Source: Xanthomonas arboricola pv. guizotiae (GTDB taxonomy: Bacteria; Pseudomonadota; Gammaproteobacteria; Xanthomonadales; Xanthomonadaceae). From it: a stretch of DNA of 64,000 nucleotides. This document shows positions 22,441-32,511 of this stretch, in pieces (position 1 is the first letter of the stretch; the number at the start of each line of letters is the position of its first letter). The stretch lies in NCBI RefSeq assembly GCF_002940205.1, contig NZ_MDSK01000022.1:1-64000 (forward strand), in the 5' to 3' direction. The notes beneath the pieces are model-generated. The model saw only the letters and a program-made list of their open reading frames with translations, was not told the origin of the DNA and searched no databases. Made by a program: the position numbers and the translations under genes.

Positions 22441-23424
22441 TCAGCCCAGCTCGCCGCGGTAGCCGGTATCGATGCTGATGCTGCCGCCCACCGCGCGCGA
22501 GACGCAGGCGCACAGCTTGCGGTTCTCGCGGCGCTGTTCGTCGCTGAAGAACACATCGCGGTGATCGATATCGGCCGCGCTGTCCAGCACCTCGACCGCG
22601 CACAGCCCGCATTCGCCACGTCGGCATTCGGCGATCAGCTCGACTCCGGCGTCGGCCAGCGCATCCAGCATCGATTCGTTCTCGGCCACCGGCACTTCCA
22701 GGCCGAGCCCGGGCAGCTTGACCACGAACGCCTGTGCCGGCACCCGCCCGCTGTTGCCGAAGGTCTCGAAGTGCAGCCGCGCGCGCGGGCGCCCGGCGGC
22801 ATGCCAGTGCTGGCGCACCGCCTCGAGCATGCCGAGCGGGCCGCACACGTACACCTCGGCATTGGGCGACAGCCGTGCCAGCTCGGCGGCAAGATCCGCC
22901 GGGCCGGCGCCGTCGTCGCATTGCAGCTGCAGGCGCTCGCCCAGCAGCGCTTCCAGCTCGTCGACATAGGCCATCGTACGCCGCGTGCGCCCGGCATACA
23001 GCAGGCGGAACGCGCGGTGGCGGCGCGCCAGCCGCTGCGCCATGCCGATGATCGGGGTGATGCCGATCCCGCCGGCGATCAGCAGGATCTCCTCGCCGCC
23101 CTCGTCCAGCGCGAAGTTGTTGCTGGGCGGGGAGATCTCCACCACATCGCCGGGCTGCAGCGTCCACATGTGCCGCGAGCCGCCGCGGCTGTCGGGCATC
23201 TGCCGTACCGCGATCTGGTAGTGGCCATCGGCACGCGGCTCGCCCACCAGCGAGTAAGAGCGCACGTCGGCGCGGCCATGCAACTGCACGCGAAAATCCA
23301 GATGGCTGCCGACTTCGAAGCCGCGCGCCGCGGTGCCCGGATCGAGCACGATTTCGCGCACGCCCTCGCAGGCGTCGGCGATGCTGACCACATGGGCGCG
23401 GTGCCACTGGGTGTCTTTACGCAT
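22441..23424 (-). CDS. vanB: vanillate O-demethylase, reductase component
   Basis: A 327-residue ferredoxin reductase that passes electrons from NADH to VanA. The FMN site is RSYSLVGEP, the NAD site GGIGITPIIGMA, with YVCGPLGMLEA. The C-terminal [2Fe-2S] ferredoxin has ECRRGECGLCAVEVL plus a later CAC. Its ATG lies just inside the end of vanR (8-bp overlap), so they are cotranscribed. Confidence 0.95.
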   Translation of the reverse strand: MRKDTQWHRAHVVSIADACEGVREIVLDPGTAARGFEVGSHLDFRVQLHGRADVRSYSLVGEPRADGHYQIAVRQMPDSRGGSRHMWTLQPGDVVEISPPSNNFALDEGGEEILLIAGGIGITPIIGMAQRLARRHRAFRLLYAGRTRRTMAYVDELEALLGERLQLQCDDGAGPADLAAELARLSPNAEVYVCGPLGMLEAVRQHWHAAGRPRARLHFETFGNSGRVPAQAFVVKLPGLGLEVPVAENESMLDALADAGVELIAECRRGECGLCAVEVLDSAADIDHRDVFFSDEQRRENRKLCACVSRAVGGSISIDTGYRGELG

Positions 23425-24220
23425 GGGGAACTCCAGGCAGAGGGGTGGGCCGGCTGCTGCCGGCAGTGGCGGGATGGGCGCGGCCGATCAATGCGCCGCC
23501 GCGCACCTGGGTGATCGCCGCCGGGGTCTGCAGCACGTGGCGCAGATTGCGGTGCGCCAGCCGTGCGTGTTCGCGCATCAGCGCTTCGGCGCGCGCGCCC
23601 TGGCGGTCTTCGATGGCGGCCAGGACTTCGCGGTGCTGGTCCTGCGCCAGGGTCAGGATCAGCCGCGCCTCGGCGCTGGTGGTCTGCGCCATGACCAGGC
23701 TGTTGGGCGAGGCGAACGGCAGCTGCAGCACACGGGTGAGCTCGCGGCCCAGCACATCGCTGCCGGCCATGGCCACCAGCAACGCATGGAACTGCGCATT
23801 GGCCTGCACATACGCGCTGAAGTCGATGGCGTGCAGCGGCGAGCCGACGATGCGGTCGAGCGTGTCCAGCAGCTGACGTGCCTGGGCCAGCGCCGCGGCC
23901 GATGCCCCGCGCTCGGCCGCCATGCGCGCGGCCAGGCCTTCGAGCGTGCCGCGCAGTTCGATCGCATCGTGCACGTCGCGTTCGCTGAAGGCCTGCACCG
24001 CATAACCGCCGCCTGGCAGTGCGCTGGCCAGGCCTTCTTCGCACAGCCGCTGCAACGCGGCGCGCACCGGCGTGCGCGACATGCCCAGCCGCTGCACCAC
24101 CGCCAGCTCGGACAGGCGCGTTCCGGCCGGCAGGGTGCCATCGAGGATCAGTTCGCGCAGCGACAGCAGTGCGCGCGTGGTCTGCGCGGCACTGCTGCGA
24201 AACGGGGTGGCGGGTGACAT
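23417..24220 (-). CDS. vanR: GntR-family regulator of vanillate genes
   Basis: A 267-residue GntR/FadR-type protein. The wHTH includes LREDI-like LRELILDGTLPAGTRL, then SELAVVQRLGMSRTPVRAAL. The C-terminal all-helical FCD domain includes AIELRGTLEGLAARMAAERG and FHALLVAMAG. Vanillate is the expected effector. It is embedded between vanA (20 bp upstream) and vanB (8-bp overlap), rather than divergent as in many genera. Confidence 0.88.
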   Translation of the reverse strand: MSPATPFRSSAAQTTRALLSLRELILDGTLPAGTRLSELAVVQRLGMSRTPVRAALQRLCEEGLASALPGGGYAVQAFSERDVHDAIELRGTLEGLAARMAAERGASAAALAQARQLLDTLDRIVGSPLHAIDFSAYVQANAQFHALLVAMAGSDVLGRELTRVLQLPFASPNSLVMAQTTSAEARLILTLAQDQHREVLAAIEDRQGARAEALMREHARLAHRNLRHVLQTPAAITQVRGGALIGRAHPATAGSSRPTPLPGVPHA

Positions 24221-24240
24221 GGAGACCTCCGCTGCGGTGC

Positions 24241-25317
24241 TCAGCCCACCATGCGCAGCGACAGTTCCTGCGCGCGCTGCTCCTGGGCGATCAGCCGATC
24301 GATCACACGGCGCGCCCACATCCCGCCGGCATCGACGTTGAGGTTGTAGAAGGTGTGATCCGGATGCGCGTCGATGGCGCGTTGCTGCGCTTCCAGCACC
24401 GCCTCGTCCTCGCCGAACACGCCGGTGACGCCTGCACGGGTCAGCGTGGTCAGCGATTGGTCGTGCAGCGCGTAGTTGCGCATGAACGCCCAGAAGTAGT
24501 GGCAGGTGGTGTCGGTTTCCGGCGTGATGGTATTGAGCACGTAGCCGTTGACGCCCTGGCTGCGGTCGCCCTCCGGCGCACCGGTGCCGGCGATGGCCAC
24601 GCCGACGTCGATGGCGATGGTGCCGGGCGCTTCGAAGCGGATGATCTGCCAGCGGTCGACCTTGCCGCGGTAATCCAGATGGCGCGCGATCTGGCTGGCC
24701 CAGAACGGCGGCGCGTCAATATTGCGCATCCAGCGCGACACCACCACCGAGCGGTCGCCATGCATCACCTCGAACGGCGCTTCGGCGATCTCGTCCTGGC
24801 CGATGCTGGAGCCGTGCACGAAGGTCTCGTGGGTCAGGTCCATCAGGTTGTCCAGCACCAGCCGGTAGTCGCACCTGGCGTAGATGGTGCGGCCATCGCC
24901 GGCCCAGGCCGGATCGTGCGCCCAGTGCAGGTCGGGAATCAGGCCGGTGTCGGCCTGCGCCGGGTCGCCGGGCCAGATCCACACATAGCGATGCTTCTCG
25001 GCCACCGGAAAACTGCGCACGCACGCGGAGGGATTGATGGTCTCCTGCGAGGGCATGTGCACGCAGCGGCCCTGGCTGTTGTAGACCAGCCCGTGATAGC
25101 CGCACACCACATCGTCGCCGCGCAGCTTGCCCATCGACAGCGGCACCAGGCGATGCCAGCACGCATCTTCGAGCGCGATCACCGCCCCGGCAGTGCTGCG
25201 ATAGACCACCACATCCAGGTTGCAGACCTTGCGGGGGGTCAGCGCGTGCTTGATCTCGTGGTCCCAGGCGACGGCGTACCACGCGTTGAGGGGAAACAGT
25301 TGCTTGGACTGGGACAT
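24241..25317 (-). CDS. vanA: vanillate O-demethylase, oxygenase component
   Basis: A 358-residue Rieske oxygenase that demethylates vanillate to protocatechuate and formaldehyde. The Rieske ligands are in CWHRLVPLSMG and CGYHGLVYN. The mononuclear iron region is DNLMDLTHETFVHGSSIG. The start MSQSKQLFPLN fits the family; an in-frame Met eight codons earlier is less likely. It is the first gene of vanA-vanR-vanB and divergent from pcaI across a 257-bp regulatory region. Confidence 0.95.
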   Translation of the reverse strand: MSQSKQLFPLNAWYAVAWDHEIKHALTPRKVCNLDVVVYRSTAGAVIALEDACWHRLVPLSMGKLRGDDVVCGYHGLVYNSQGRCVHMPSQETINPSACVRSFPVAEKHRYVWIWPGDPAQADTGLIPDLHWAHDPAWAGDGRTIYARCDYRLVLDNLMDLTHETFVHGSSIGQDEIAEAPFEVMHGDRSVVVSRWMRNIDAPPFWASQIARHLDYRGKVDRWQIIRFEAPGTIAIDVGVAIAGTGAPEGDRSQGVNGYVLNTITPETDTTCHYFWAFMRNYALHDQSLTTLTRAGVTGVFGEDEAVLEAQQRAIDAHPDHTFYNLNVDAGGMWARRVIDRLIAQEQRAQELSLRMVG

Positions 25318-25335
25318 GACCGTGGCTCCTGGGGT

Positions 25336-25440
25336 TTGCATACAACCTGGGGGTGCGGATCGGCATCGGTGCGCCGGCTGGCGACCAGTTGACGCGCATG
25401 CCGGCGCTGGCGTCCGCTTGCAAGCGAAGTTATGTATACA
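25336..25440. promoter_or_regulatory. candidate VanR sites in the vanA-pcaI gap
   Basis: TTGCATACAA at 25336-25345 and TGTATACA at 25433-25440 are short near- or fully-palindromic elements of GntR type flanking the likely vanA promoter. The first lies 19 bp before the vanA start. Assignment to VanR is an inference from position only. Confidence 0.3.
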
Positions 25441-25479
25441 CCGGAGACAATGTTGGAGCGTCGGCCGTACATCGAAATT

Positions 25480-25514
25480 GTGCGATTATCGAATTGATGT
25501 ACCGATAATCGCAT
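25480..25514. promoter_or_regulatory. paired PcaR-like operator before pcaI
   Basis: TGCGATTATCG (25481-25491) and CGATAATCGCA (25503-25513) are exact inverted copies separated by 11 bp. On the minus strand 25480-25494 reads ATTCGATAATCGCAC, one base from the P. putida PcaR site as I recall it. The dyad ends 61 bp before pcaI. It is the best candidate for control by the IclR protein at 34.1 kb. Confidence 0.75.
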
Positions 25515-25574
25515 TGACCGGGCCGTGCGCCTGCGCCTACCGTGACCACACGCTCGCTGCGCAGGACCGACCCA

Positions 25575-26438
25575 ATGGCCCAGATCGTCCCCCTTTCAGA
25601 AGCGGTGTCCCAACTGATCGCCGATGGCGACTGCGTGGCGATGGAAGGCTTCACCCATCTGATTCCGCATGCGGCCGGCCACGAGGTGATCCGCCAGCGC
25701 AAGCGCGACCTGCACCTGGTGCGCATGACCCCGGACCTGATCTACGACCAGTTGATCGGTGCCGGTTGTGCATCGGTATTGCGGTTTTCCTGGGGCGGCA
25801 ATCCCGGCGTCGGTTCGCTGCACCGGCTGCGCGATGCGGTCGAACATGCGTGGCCGCAGCCGCTGCAGATCCGCGAACACAGCCATGCCGACATGGCCAA
25901 CGCGTACGTGGCCGGTGCCTCGGGCCTGCCGTTCGCGGTGCTGCGCGGTTATGTCGGCTCGGACCTGCCGCGCGTCAACGACAGCATCAGGTTCCTGCAA
26001 TGCCCGTACACCGGCGAGACGCTGGCCACCACGCCGGCGGTGGCGCCCGATGTCACCGTGATCCATGCGCAGCAGGCCGACCGCCGCGGCAACGTGCTGC
26101 TGTGGGGCATCCTGGGCGTGCAGAAGGAAGCCGCGCTGGCGGCGCGCAAGGTGATCGTCACGGTGGAGGAGATCGTCGACACGCTGGATGCGTCGGCCAA
26201 CGCCTGCATCCTGCCGCGCTGGGTGGTCGATGCGGTCTGCCATGTGCCAGGCGGTGCGGCGCCGTCGTACGCGCATGGCTATTACGCCCGCGACAACCGC
26301 TTCTACCTGGCCTGGGATGCGATCGCGCGCGACCGCGCCCGCTTCCAGGCCTGGATCCAGACCCACATTCTCGACACCGAGGACTTTGCCGCGTTCCAGC
26401 GCGTGTACGCGCAATCGCTGCTGCAGGTGGCCGCATGA
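25575..26438 (+). CDS. pcaI: 3-oxoadipate CoA-transferase, subunit A
   Basis: A 287-residue class I CoA-transferase alpha subunit. With PcaJ it moves CoA from succinyl-CoA to 3-oxoadipate. The glycine-rich segment here is [18 protein letters not shown], and [23 protein letters not shown] (split by a natural variant) is typical of the glutaconate/3-oxoadipate branch. That makes it longer than the short two-subunit PcaI of Pseudomonas. It overlaps pcaJ by 4 bp. ATG 25575 gives [11 protein letters not shown], the conserved start. Confidence 0.9.
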   Translation: MAQIVPLSEAVSQLIADGDCVAMEGFTHLIPHAAGHEVIRQRKRDLHLVRMTPDLIYDQLIGAGCASVLRFSWGGNPGVGSLHRLRDAVEHAWPQPLQIREHSHADMANAYVAGASGLPFAVLRGYVGSDLPRVNDSIRFLQCPYTGETLATTPAVAPDVTVIHAQQADRRGNVLLWGILGVQKEAALAARKVIVTVEEIVDTLDASANACILPRWVVDAVCHVPGGAAPSYAHGYYARDNRFYLAWDAIARDRARFQAWIQTHILDTEDFAAFQRVYAQSLLQVAA

Positions 26439-27223
26439 GCGACTACAGCACCAACGAGATGATGACCGTGGCGGCGGCGCGGCGCCTGCCCGATGGCGCG
26501 GTGTGCTTTGTCGGCATCGGCCTGCCATCCACCGCCGCCAACCTGGCGCGGCTGACGCATGCGCCGGATGTCACCCTGATCTACGAATCCGGCCCGATCG
26601 GTGCGCGCCCGGAGGTGCTGCCGTTGTCGATCGGCGACGGCGAGCTGGCCGACACCGCCGATACCGTGGTCTCCACCCCGGAAATCTTCCGTTACTGGCT
26701 GCAGGGCGGGCGCGTGGACGTGGGCTTCCTGGGCGCGGCGCAGATCGATCGCCACGCCAACCTCAACACCACGGTGATCGGCCCGTACGAGGCGCCCAAG
26801 ACGCGGCTGCCCGGCGCGGGCGGCGCGCCGGAGATCGCGGCCAGCGCCAAACAGGTGTTCATCATCATTCGCCAATCCAGACGCAGCTTCGTGCCCGCGC
26901 TGGACTTCATCACCACGGTCGGGCACATGGACGGTGGCGATGCGCGGCAGCGTGCCGGCCTGCCCGGCGCCGGCCCCACCGTGGTCGTCACCGACCTGTG
27001 CGTGATGGAGCCCGATCCCGTGACCCGCGAGCTCACCGTCACCGCGCTGCACCCCGGCAGCACCCGCGAGCAGGTGAGCGCGGCCACCGGCTGGCCGATC
27101 CGCTTCGCCGCCGATCTGGCGCAGACCACTCCACCCAGCACTACGGAACTGCAGGCGCTGCGCGCGCTGCAGGCACGCACCGATGCAGCGCATGGCAAGC
27201 AGGCAGCCGGAGCCGAGGCATGA
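26435..27223 (+). CDS. pcaJ: 3-oxoadipate CoA-transferase, subunit B
   Basis: A 262-residue beta subunit. [21 protein letters not shown] contains the probable catalytic Glu in ESG, and [18 protein letters not shown] is a family motif. It starts inside the end of pcaI and overlaps pcaF by 4 bp (ATGA), so the three are translationally coupled. Confidence 0.92.
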   Translation: MSDYSTNEMMTVAAARRLPDGAVCFVGIGLPSTAANLARLTHAPDVTLIYESGPIGARPEVLPLSIGDGELADTADTVVSTPEIFRYWLQGGRVDVGFLGAAQIDRHANLNTTVIGPYEAPKTRLPGAGGAPEIAASAKQVFIIIRQSRRSFVPALDFITTVGHMDGGDARQRAGLPGAGPTVVVTDLCVMEPDPVTRELTVTALHPGSTREQVSAATGWPIRFAADLAQTTPPSTTELQALRALQARTDAAHGKQAAGAEA

Positions 27224-28428
27224 GCGAGGTCTATCTGATCGATGGCATCCGCACGCCGATCGGCCGCTATGGCGGTGCCCTGGCCGGCGTGCGCGCCGAC
27301 GACCTGGGCGCGATACCGATCGCCGCGTTGATGGCACGCAATCCGCAACTGGAATCGGCGCTGATCGACGACGTCTACCTGGGCTGCGCAAATCAGGCCG
27401 GCGAGGACAATCGCAATGTCGCGCGCATGAGTCTGTTGCTGGCGGGCTTGCCCAGTTCGGTGCCGGGCAGCACGCTCAATCGCCTGTGCGGTTCCGGGCT
27501 GGATGCGGTCGGCACGGTGGCGCGCGGCATCCGTGCCGGCGAGCTGGGCCTGGCGATCGCCGGCGGGGTCGAATCGATGACCCGCGCGCCCTGGGTCATG
27601 GGCAAGGCCGAGAGCGCGTTCGCGCGCACGCAACAGCTGGAAGACACCACGATGGGCTGGCGGTTCATCAATCCGCGCCTGCAGGGCGCCTATGGCGTGG
27701 AGCTGATGGGCGAGACCGCGGAGAACGTGGCACAGCGCCATGCCATCGCGCGCGAAGACCAGGACGCGTTCGCGCTGCGCAGCCAGCAGCGCGCCGCCGC
27801 CGCACAGGCGGCCGGTTTCTTCGATGCAGAAATCACCCCGGTGGCGGTGGCCGCACGCAAAGGGGGCGAGGCAAGCGCGGTCGATCGCGACGAGCATCCG
27901 CGCCCGAACACCACCGCCGAGATGCTGGCCAAGCTCAAGCCGGTGTTCCGCCAGCCCGGCACGGTGACGGCCGGCAATGCGGCCGGTCTCAACGATGGCG
28001 CTGCCGCCCTCTTGCTGGCGTCTGCGCAGGCCGTCCACGCGCATGGGCTGAGCCCGCGGGCACGCGTGCTCGGCTTTGCCTCGGCGGGCGTGGAGCCGGC
28101 CTACATGGGCATCGGCCCGGTACCGGCCACGCAGCGCCTGCTGGCGCGCCTGGGCCTGCGCATCGAGCAGTTCGATGCGATCGAGCTCAACGAAGCCTTC
28201 GCCGCGCAGGTGCTGGCCTGCACGCGCGCGTTCGGCCTGGCCGACGATGCCGCGCACGTCAACGCCAATGGCGGCGCCATCGCGCTGGGCCATCCCCTGG
28301 GCATGAGCGGCGCGCGGCTGGCGTTGACCTTGTTGCGGCAACTGGAGGCGGGCAACGGGCGGCTTGGGCTGGCCAGCATGTGCATCGGGGTCGGGCAGGG
28401 CGTGGCGCTGGCGATCGAGCGCGTGTAG
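27220..28428 (+). CDS. pcaF: beta-ketoadipyl-CoA thiolase
   Basis: A 402-residue thiolase that cleaves 3-oxoadipyl-CoA to succinyl-CoA and acetyl-CoA, the last step of the pathway. The acyl Cys is in [12 protein letters not shown], followed by [13 protein letters not shown]. The C-terminal active-site motifs are [20 protein letters not shown] and a final Cys in SMCIGVGQG. Length is the normal PcaF size. Confidence 0.96.
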   Translation: MSEVYLIDGIRTPIGRYGGALAGVRADDLGAIPIAALMARNPQLESALIDDVYLGCANQAGEDNRNVARMSLLLAGLPSSVPGSTLNRLCGSGLDAVGTVARGIRAGELGLAIAGGVESMTRAPWVMGKAESAFARTQQLEDTTMGWRFINPRLQGAYGVELMGETAENVAQRHAIAREDQDAFALRSQQRAAAAQAAGFFDAEITPVAVAARKGGEASAVDRDEHPRPNTTAEMLAKLKPVFRQPGTVTAGNAAGLNDGAAALLLASAQAVHAHGLSPRARVLGFASAGVEPAYMGIGPVPATQRLLARLGLRIEQFDAIELNEAFAAQVLACTRAFGLADDAAHVNANGGAIALGHPLGMSGARLALTLLRQLEAGNGRLGLASMCIGVGQGVALAIERV

Positions 28429-28508
28429 TACGCCGATTGCAACCGCCGCTGCCGTGACCGTACATCCACGTTTTGATCCTGCCGTAGCGCAACCGATGGA
28501 GATCCCGC

Positions 28509-29237
28509 ATGCGCGACCCCAGCTCCGACACGTCGATCGATCCGCTGCTCGGCTATCGCCGGCCGCGGATCGGCACGCAGCCGGCCTACCTGCATCTGCC
28601 CTACGCATCCACCGCATTGCGCGGCCCCACGCACGCGCCGATCGATATCCCGGCCACGCTGTCGGAAGTCACCGGCCCGCAATTGAACCGGCTCACCCTG
28701 GGTGAGCATGCCGCCGACCTCACTGCCGGCTTTGCGGGCGAGCCGTTGGGCGAGCGCATCATCGTGTCTGGCCGCGTGCTCGACGAAAACGGCAAGCCGG
28801 TGCGCAACAGCGTGGTCGAGGTGTGGCAATGCAATGCCGCCGGCCGCTATCAACATGCCGGCGACCGGCATGACGCACCGCTGGATCCCAACTTCCGCGG
28901 CACCGGCCAGGTGCTCACCGACGACCACGGCCGCTACGCGTTCAAGACCATCAAGCCGGGCGCGTATCCGTGGCGCAATCACTACAACGCCTGGCGGCCG
29001 GCGCATATCCATTTTTCGCTGCATGGCGATGGCATCGGGCAGCGGCTGATCACCCAGATGTACTTCCCCGGCGACCCCTTGCTGGCGCACGACCCGATCT
29101 ACAACTGCGTGGACGATGCGCAGGCGCGCGAACGCATGGTGTCCAGCTTCGACTGGGAAAACGCGGTGAGCGAATACGCGCTGGCCTACCGCTTCGACAT
29201 CGTGTTGCGCGGTCGCAAGCAAACGGTCTGGGAGTGA
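28509..29237 (+). CDS. pcaH: protocatechuate 3,4-dioxygenase, beta chain
   Basis: A 242-residue subunit carrying the non-heme Fe(III) site. The ligand Tyr are in NAAGRYQHAG and KPGAYPWRNHYNAWRPAHIHF; the latter also gives both His ligands. It cleaves protocatechuate between the hydroxyl-bearing carbons to 3-carboxymuconate. It starts 80 bp after pcaF and ends 4 bp before pcaG. Confidence 0.97.
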   Translation: MRDPSSDTSIDPLLGYRRPRIGTQPAYLHLPYASTALRGPTHAPIDIPATLSEVTGPQLNRLTLGEHAADLTAGFAGEPLGERIIVSGRVLDENGKPVRNSVVEVWQCNAAGRYQHAGDRHDAPLDPNFRGTGQVLTDDHGRYAFKTIKPGAYPWRNHYNAWRPAHIHFSLHGDGIGQRLITQMYFPGDPLLAHDPIYNCVDDAQARERMVSSFDWENAVSEYALAYRFDIVLRGRKQTVWE

Positions 29238-29241
29238 ATCG

Positions 29242-29805
29242 ATGAGCCTGCACGCCACCCCGTCGCAAACCGTTGGCCCGTATTACCGGCTCGGGCTGGA
29301 GCCGCTGTATCGCGCGCAACTCGCGCCTGCGCAGGCCGCGGGCACGCACGTGCGGGTCAGCGGTTGCGTGTTCGATGGCGCCGGCAACCCGGTGGCCGAC
29401 GCGGTGCTGGAACTGTGGCAGGCCGATGCGGCCGGCATCTATGCGCATGCCGCCGACGCGCGCTGCCAGGCGCACGATCCCGGCTTCGATGGCTGGGGCC
29501 GTGTGCCGACCGACGCGCAGGGGCGTTTTTCCTTCAGCACCGTCAAGCCGGGCCGGGTCGCCGGGCCGGATGGCAAGCTGCAGGCAGCGCATCTGAGCGT
29601 GCTGGTTTTCATGCGCGGGCTGTTGCGCGGCGTGTCCACGCGGCTGTACTTCGCCGACGATCCGCAGCTGGGCAGCGACCCCATCCTGGCCCTGGTGCCG
29701 GCCGGGCGCCGCAGCACGCTGCTGGCGCACTCGCGCGGTGGCAGCGATTACGTCTGGGACATCCATCTGCAGGGCGATGCGGAAACGGTGTTCTTCAACT
29801 ATTGA
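29242..29805 (+). CDS. pcaG: protocatechuate 3,4-dioxygenase, alpha chain
   Basis: A 187-residue structural homologue of PcaH that lacks the iron ligands, as expected for the alpha chain. TPSQTVGPYYRLGL is the conserved N-terminus, and AVLELWQADAAGIY aligns with the PcaH ligand region. It forms the alpha-beta protomer with PcaH. Confidence 0.96.
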   Translation: MSLHATPSQTVGPYYRLGLEPLYRAQLAPAQAAGTHVRVSGCVFDGAGNPVADAVLELWQADAAGIYAHAADARCQAHDPGFDGWGRVPTDAQGRFSFSTVKPGRVAGPDGKLQAAHLSVLVFMRGLLRGVSTRLYFADDPQLGSDPILALVPAGRRSTLLAHSRGGSDYVWDIHLQGDAETVFFNY

Positions 29806-30125
29806 TCGCGCCGTCGGTGCGCGGGTTGCCATGCAGGGTTGTCTCCGTGCGAGCAGCACCCCTGCACCCGCGTGCAGGTGCGGCGCAGCCGTCGCCGCGC
29901 GCCGGGCAGGCAGGTGCCGGCGCGCGCTGCCCTCGGTGATCCATCGCGATCGCGTGGCCGCTGCGTGCAATGCCGTGATCCCGCCGCGACACGCGCCTTG
30001 TCCAAACGTGCAGCACGCATGACCCGCACCGACCACCACGCGTGCACCCCACCCAGCACCGCGCACGCCAGTTGGCACTCCCGCGCATCGGTGCCATGCT
30101 GCCGGCACGCCACCCGAGGCCATGC
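29806..30125. other. intergenic region between pcaG and pcaB
   Basis: No gene is recognised. The region is GC-rich without an evident terminator. It may hold a secondary promoter for pcaB-D-C. Confidence 0.45.
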
Positions 30126-31478
30126 ATGACTGCGACGTCTTCCCTGTTGGGATCCCTGTTTGGCGAGCCTGCCTGCGACGCGTTGTTCGACGATACGGCG
30201 CGGGTGCAGGCGATGCTGCAATTCGAATCCGCGCTCGCCCGCGCGCAGGCGCACTGCGGCGTGATTCCCGCCGAGGCCGCGCAGGCCATTGCGGCTGCCT
30301 GCGACGTGCAGCATTACGATCTGGCCGCGCTGGCCCAGGCCACCGCACTTGCCGGCAACCCCGCCATTCCCTTGGTCAAGGCGCTGACCGCGCGCGTGGC
30401 CGCCGACGATGCGCAGGCCGCGCGCTGGGTGCACTGGGGCGCCACCAGCCAGGACGTCATCGACACCGGCACGGTGCTGCAGCTGCGCGCCGCGCTAGCC
30501 CTGCTGCTGCCGCGCCTGCAGGGCCTGTGCGCCGAGCTGGCTGCGCTGGCCGCGCGCGAACGCAATACCGGCCTGCCCGGACGGACCTTGTTGCAACAGG
30601 CGGTGCCGGTCACGTTCGGGCTCAAGCTCGCTGCCTGGCTGGATGCGCTGCAGCGCGCGCATAGCCGCCTGCAGTCCTTGCAGCACGACGGCCTGGTGCT
30701 GCAGTTCGGCGGCGCGGCCGGCACGCTGGCGTCGTTGCAGGAGCGCGGTCTGGATGTCGCCAAGGCGCTGGCAACCACGCTGGCGCTGCCGTTGCCCGCG
30801 ATGCCGTGGCATACCGCACGCGATCGCCTCGTCGAGGTCGGCTGTGCGTTCGGCCTGCTGGCCAGTACGCTGGGCAAGATCGGCGGCGACGTGGTGTTGC
30901 TGATGCAATCGGAAGTCGGCGAAGTGTTCGAGCCGGCCGCAGCCGGCAAGGGCGGCTCCTCGGCGATGCCGCACAAGCGCAATCCGGTCTCCAGCGTCGC
31001 CGCGGTTGCGGCTGCCACCCGCGTGCCCGGCCTGGTGGCGACCTTGTTCAGCGCGATGGCGCAGCCGCATGAACGCGCCGCCGGCCAATGGCATGCCGAA
31101 TGGGAGACCTTGCCGCAGATCGTGTGCCTGACCGCCGGCAGCCTGGCGCAGATGCAAGGCTGCCTGGCCGACCTGCACCTGGACCGCGAGGCCATGCGCG
31201 CGCACCTGCACAGCCATGGCGGCGCGCTGTACGCCGAGGCGGCGGTGTTTGCGCTGGCACCACGGCTCGGCAAGCCACAGGCGCATGCGCTGGTCGAACA
31301 GGCGGTGGCACGCGCCCAGGCACAGCAGCGCCATCTGCGCGAGGTGCTCGGCGACGACGCGCAGGTGAGCGCGGTACTCACGCAGGCGCAACTGCAGGCG
31401 GTGTTCGATGTGGACAGCTGGCGCGGCATGTCCTCGGTCTGGATCGATCGCGTGCTGGCCGCTTCTTCATCCCGCTGA
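30126..31478 (+). CDS. pcaB: 3-carboxy-cis,cis-muconate cycloisomerase
   Basis: A 450-residue member of the fumarase/aspartase superfamily. It cyclises 3-carboxy-cis,cis-muconate to gamma-carboxymuconolactone. The superfamily signature GSSAMPHKRNPVSS is present, and WVHWGATSQDVIDTGTVLQL supplies other active-site residues. The start MTATSSLLGSLFG was chosen on homology. It is 10 bp before pcaD. Confidence 0.95.
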   Translation: MTATSSLLGSLFGEPACDALFDDTARVQAMLQFESALARAQAHCGVIPAEAAQAIAAACDVQHYDLAALAQATALAGNPAIPLVKALTARVAADDAQAARWVHWGATSQDVIDTGTVLQLRAALALLLPRLQGLCAELAALAARERNTGLPGRTLLQQAVPVTFGLKLAAWLDALQRAHSRLQSLQHDGLVLQFGGAAGTLASLQERGLDVAKALATTLALPLPAMPWHTARDRLVEVGCAFGLLASTLGKIGGDVVLLMQSEVGEVFEPAAAGKGGSSAMPHKRNPVSSVAAVAAATRVPGLVATLFSAMAQPHERAAGQWHAEWETLPQIVCLTAGSLAQMQGCLADLHLDREAMRAHLHSHGGALYAEAAVFALAPRLGKPQAHALVEQAVARAQAQQRHLREVLGDDAQVSAVLTQAQLQAVFDVDSWRGMSSVWIDRVLAASSSR

Positions 31479-31488
31479 CGGTGCTCCG

Positions 31489-32277
31489 ATGGCTTATCTC
31501 CAGTTGCCCACGCATCGCCTGCACTACCGCCTCGACGGCACCGAAGGCCGCCCCTGGCTGACCTTCTGCAACTCGCTGGGCACCGACCTGCACATGTGGG
31601 ACGTGCAGATCGCCGCGTTTGCGCCGCATTACCGCATCCTGCGCTACGACCGCCGCGGCCATGGCGATTCGGACACGCCGCCCGGCCCGTATCGGGTTGC
31701 CGACCTGGGCCAGGACGTGCTGGCGCTGTGGGATGCGTTGCAGATCGCGCAGAGCGACTTCTGCGGCCTGTCGATCGGCGGACTCACCGGGCAATGGCTG
31801 GGGCTGCATGCGCCGCAGCGCCTGCGCCGGCTGGTGGTGTGCGCCACCGCGCAGAAGATCGGCAGCAGCGAGAGCTGGAACGCGCGCATCGAGCAGGTGC
31901 GCAGCGAAGGCCTGCCGGGGCTGGTCGATGCCACCTTGCAGCGCTGGTTCACCCCACCGTTTGCCATCAGCCATGCGCAGCGCCTGGACATGATCGTGGC
32001 CGCCTTCGTGTCGACATCGCCGCAGGGCTATATCGCCTGCTGCCAGGCGGTGGCCGACGCCGACTTCCGCGACGCGCTGGACACGCTGGAGCTGCCACTG
32101 CTCGCACTGGCCGGCGACGACGACCCGGTCTGTCCGCCGGCCGATCTGCGCGAGATCGCCTACGCCGCCCCGCACGGCCACTACGCACAGGTGCCCGGCC
32201 GGCATATCTGCAACCTGGAGTCGCCGGCCGCGTTCAACCACAGCGTGCTGGGCTTTCTGCAGGCCGACCACGTGTGA
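31489..32277 (+). CDS. pcaD: 3-oxoadipate enol-lactonase
   Basis: A 262-residue alpha/beta hydrolase that opens 3-oxoadipate enol-lactone to 3-oxoadipate. The nucleophile elbow is FCGLSIGGLTGQW. The conserved GTDLHMWDVQI and YDRRGHGDSDTP are PcaD hallmarks. The acid and base are likely in AGDDDPVCP and VPGRHICNLE. Confidence 0.95.
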   Translation: MAYLQLPTHRLHYRLDGTEGRPWLTFCNSLGTDLHMWDVQIAAFAPHYRILRYDRRGHGDSDTPPGPYRVADLGQDVLALWDALQIAQSDFCGLSIGGLTGQWLGLHAPQRLRRLVVCATAQKIGSSESWNARIEQVRSEGLPGLVDATLQRWFTPPFAISHAQRLDMIVAAFVSTSPQGYIACCQAVADADFRDALDTLELPLLALAGDDDPVCPPADLREIAYAAPHGHYAQVPGRHICNLESPAAFNHSVLGFLQADHV

Positions 32278-32511
32278 CCCTCCATCCGGCCAGGCAGCTG
32301 CCGGACGCATGCAGCCGTCACCCCGATCCGGCACGCACGCCGCCCGGCATTCCCGCTCATGCGTTGCATCTGCGCCCAGCTGACCACGGCCAGCTGCCTG
32401 TCGCCGGCGACGTCAATCGCAACCAATGCACCTGATGTCCCAGCGCTCGCCCTGCGCTCGCCGCCAGCACCCCGATTCCCCATTCCCCATTCCCACGCAG
32501 GAGAGATTCCG

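Noticed and set aside
32470-32500. ATTCCCC repeats before pcaC as a CRISPR or regulatory array
   Set aside because: Only two to three degenerate units of 7 bases. No CRISPR repeat-spacer pattern occurs anywhere in the window.
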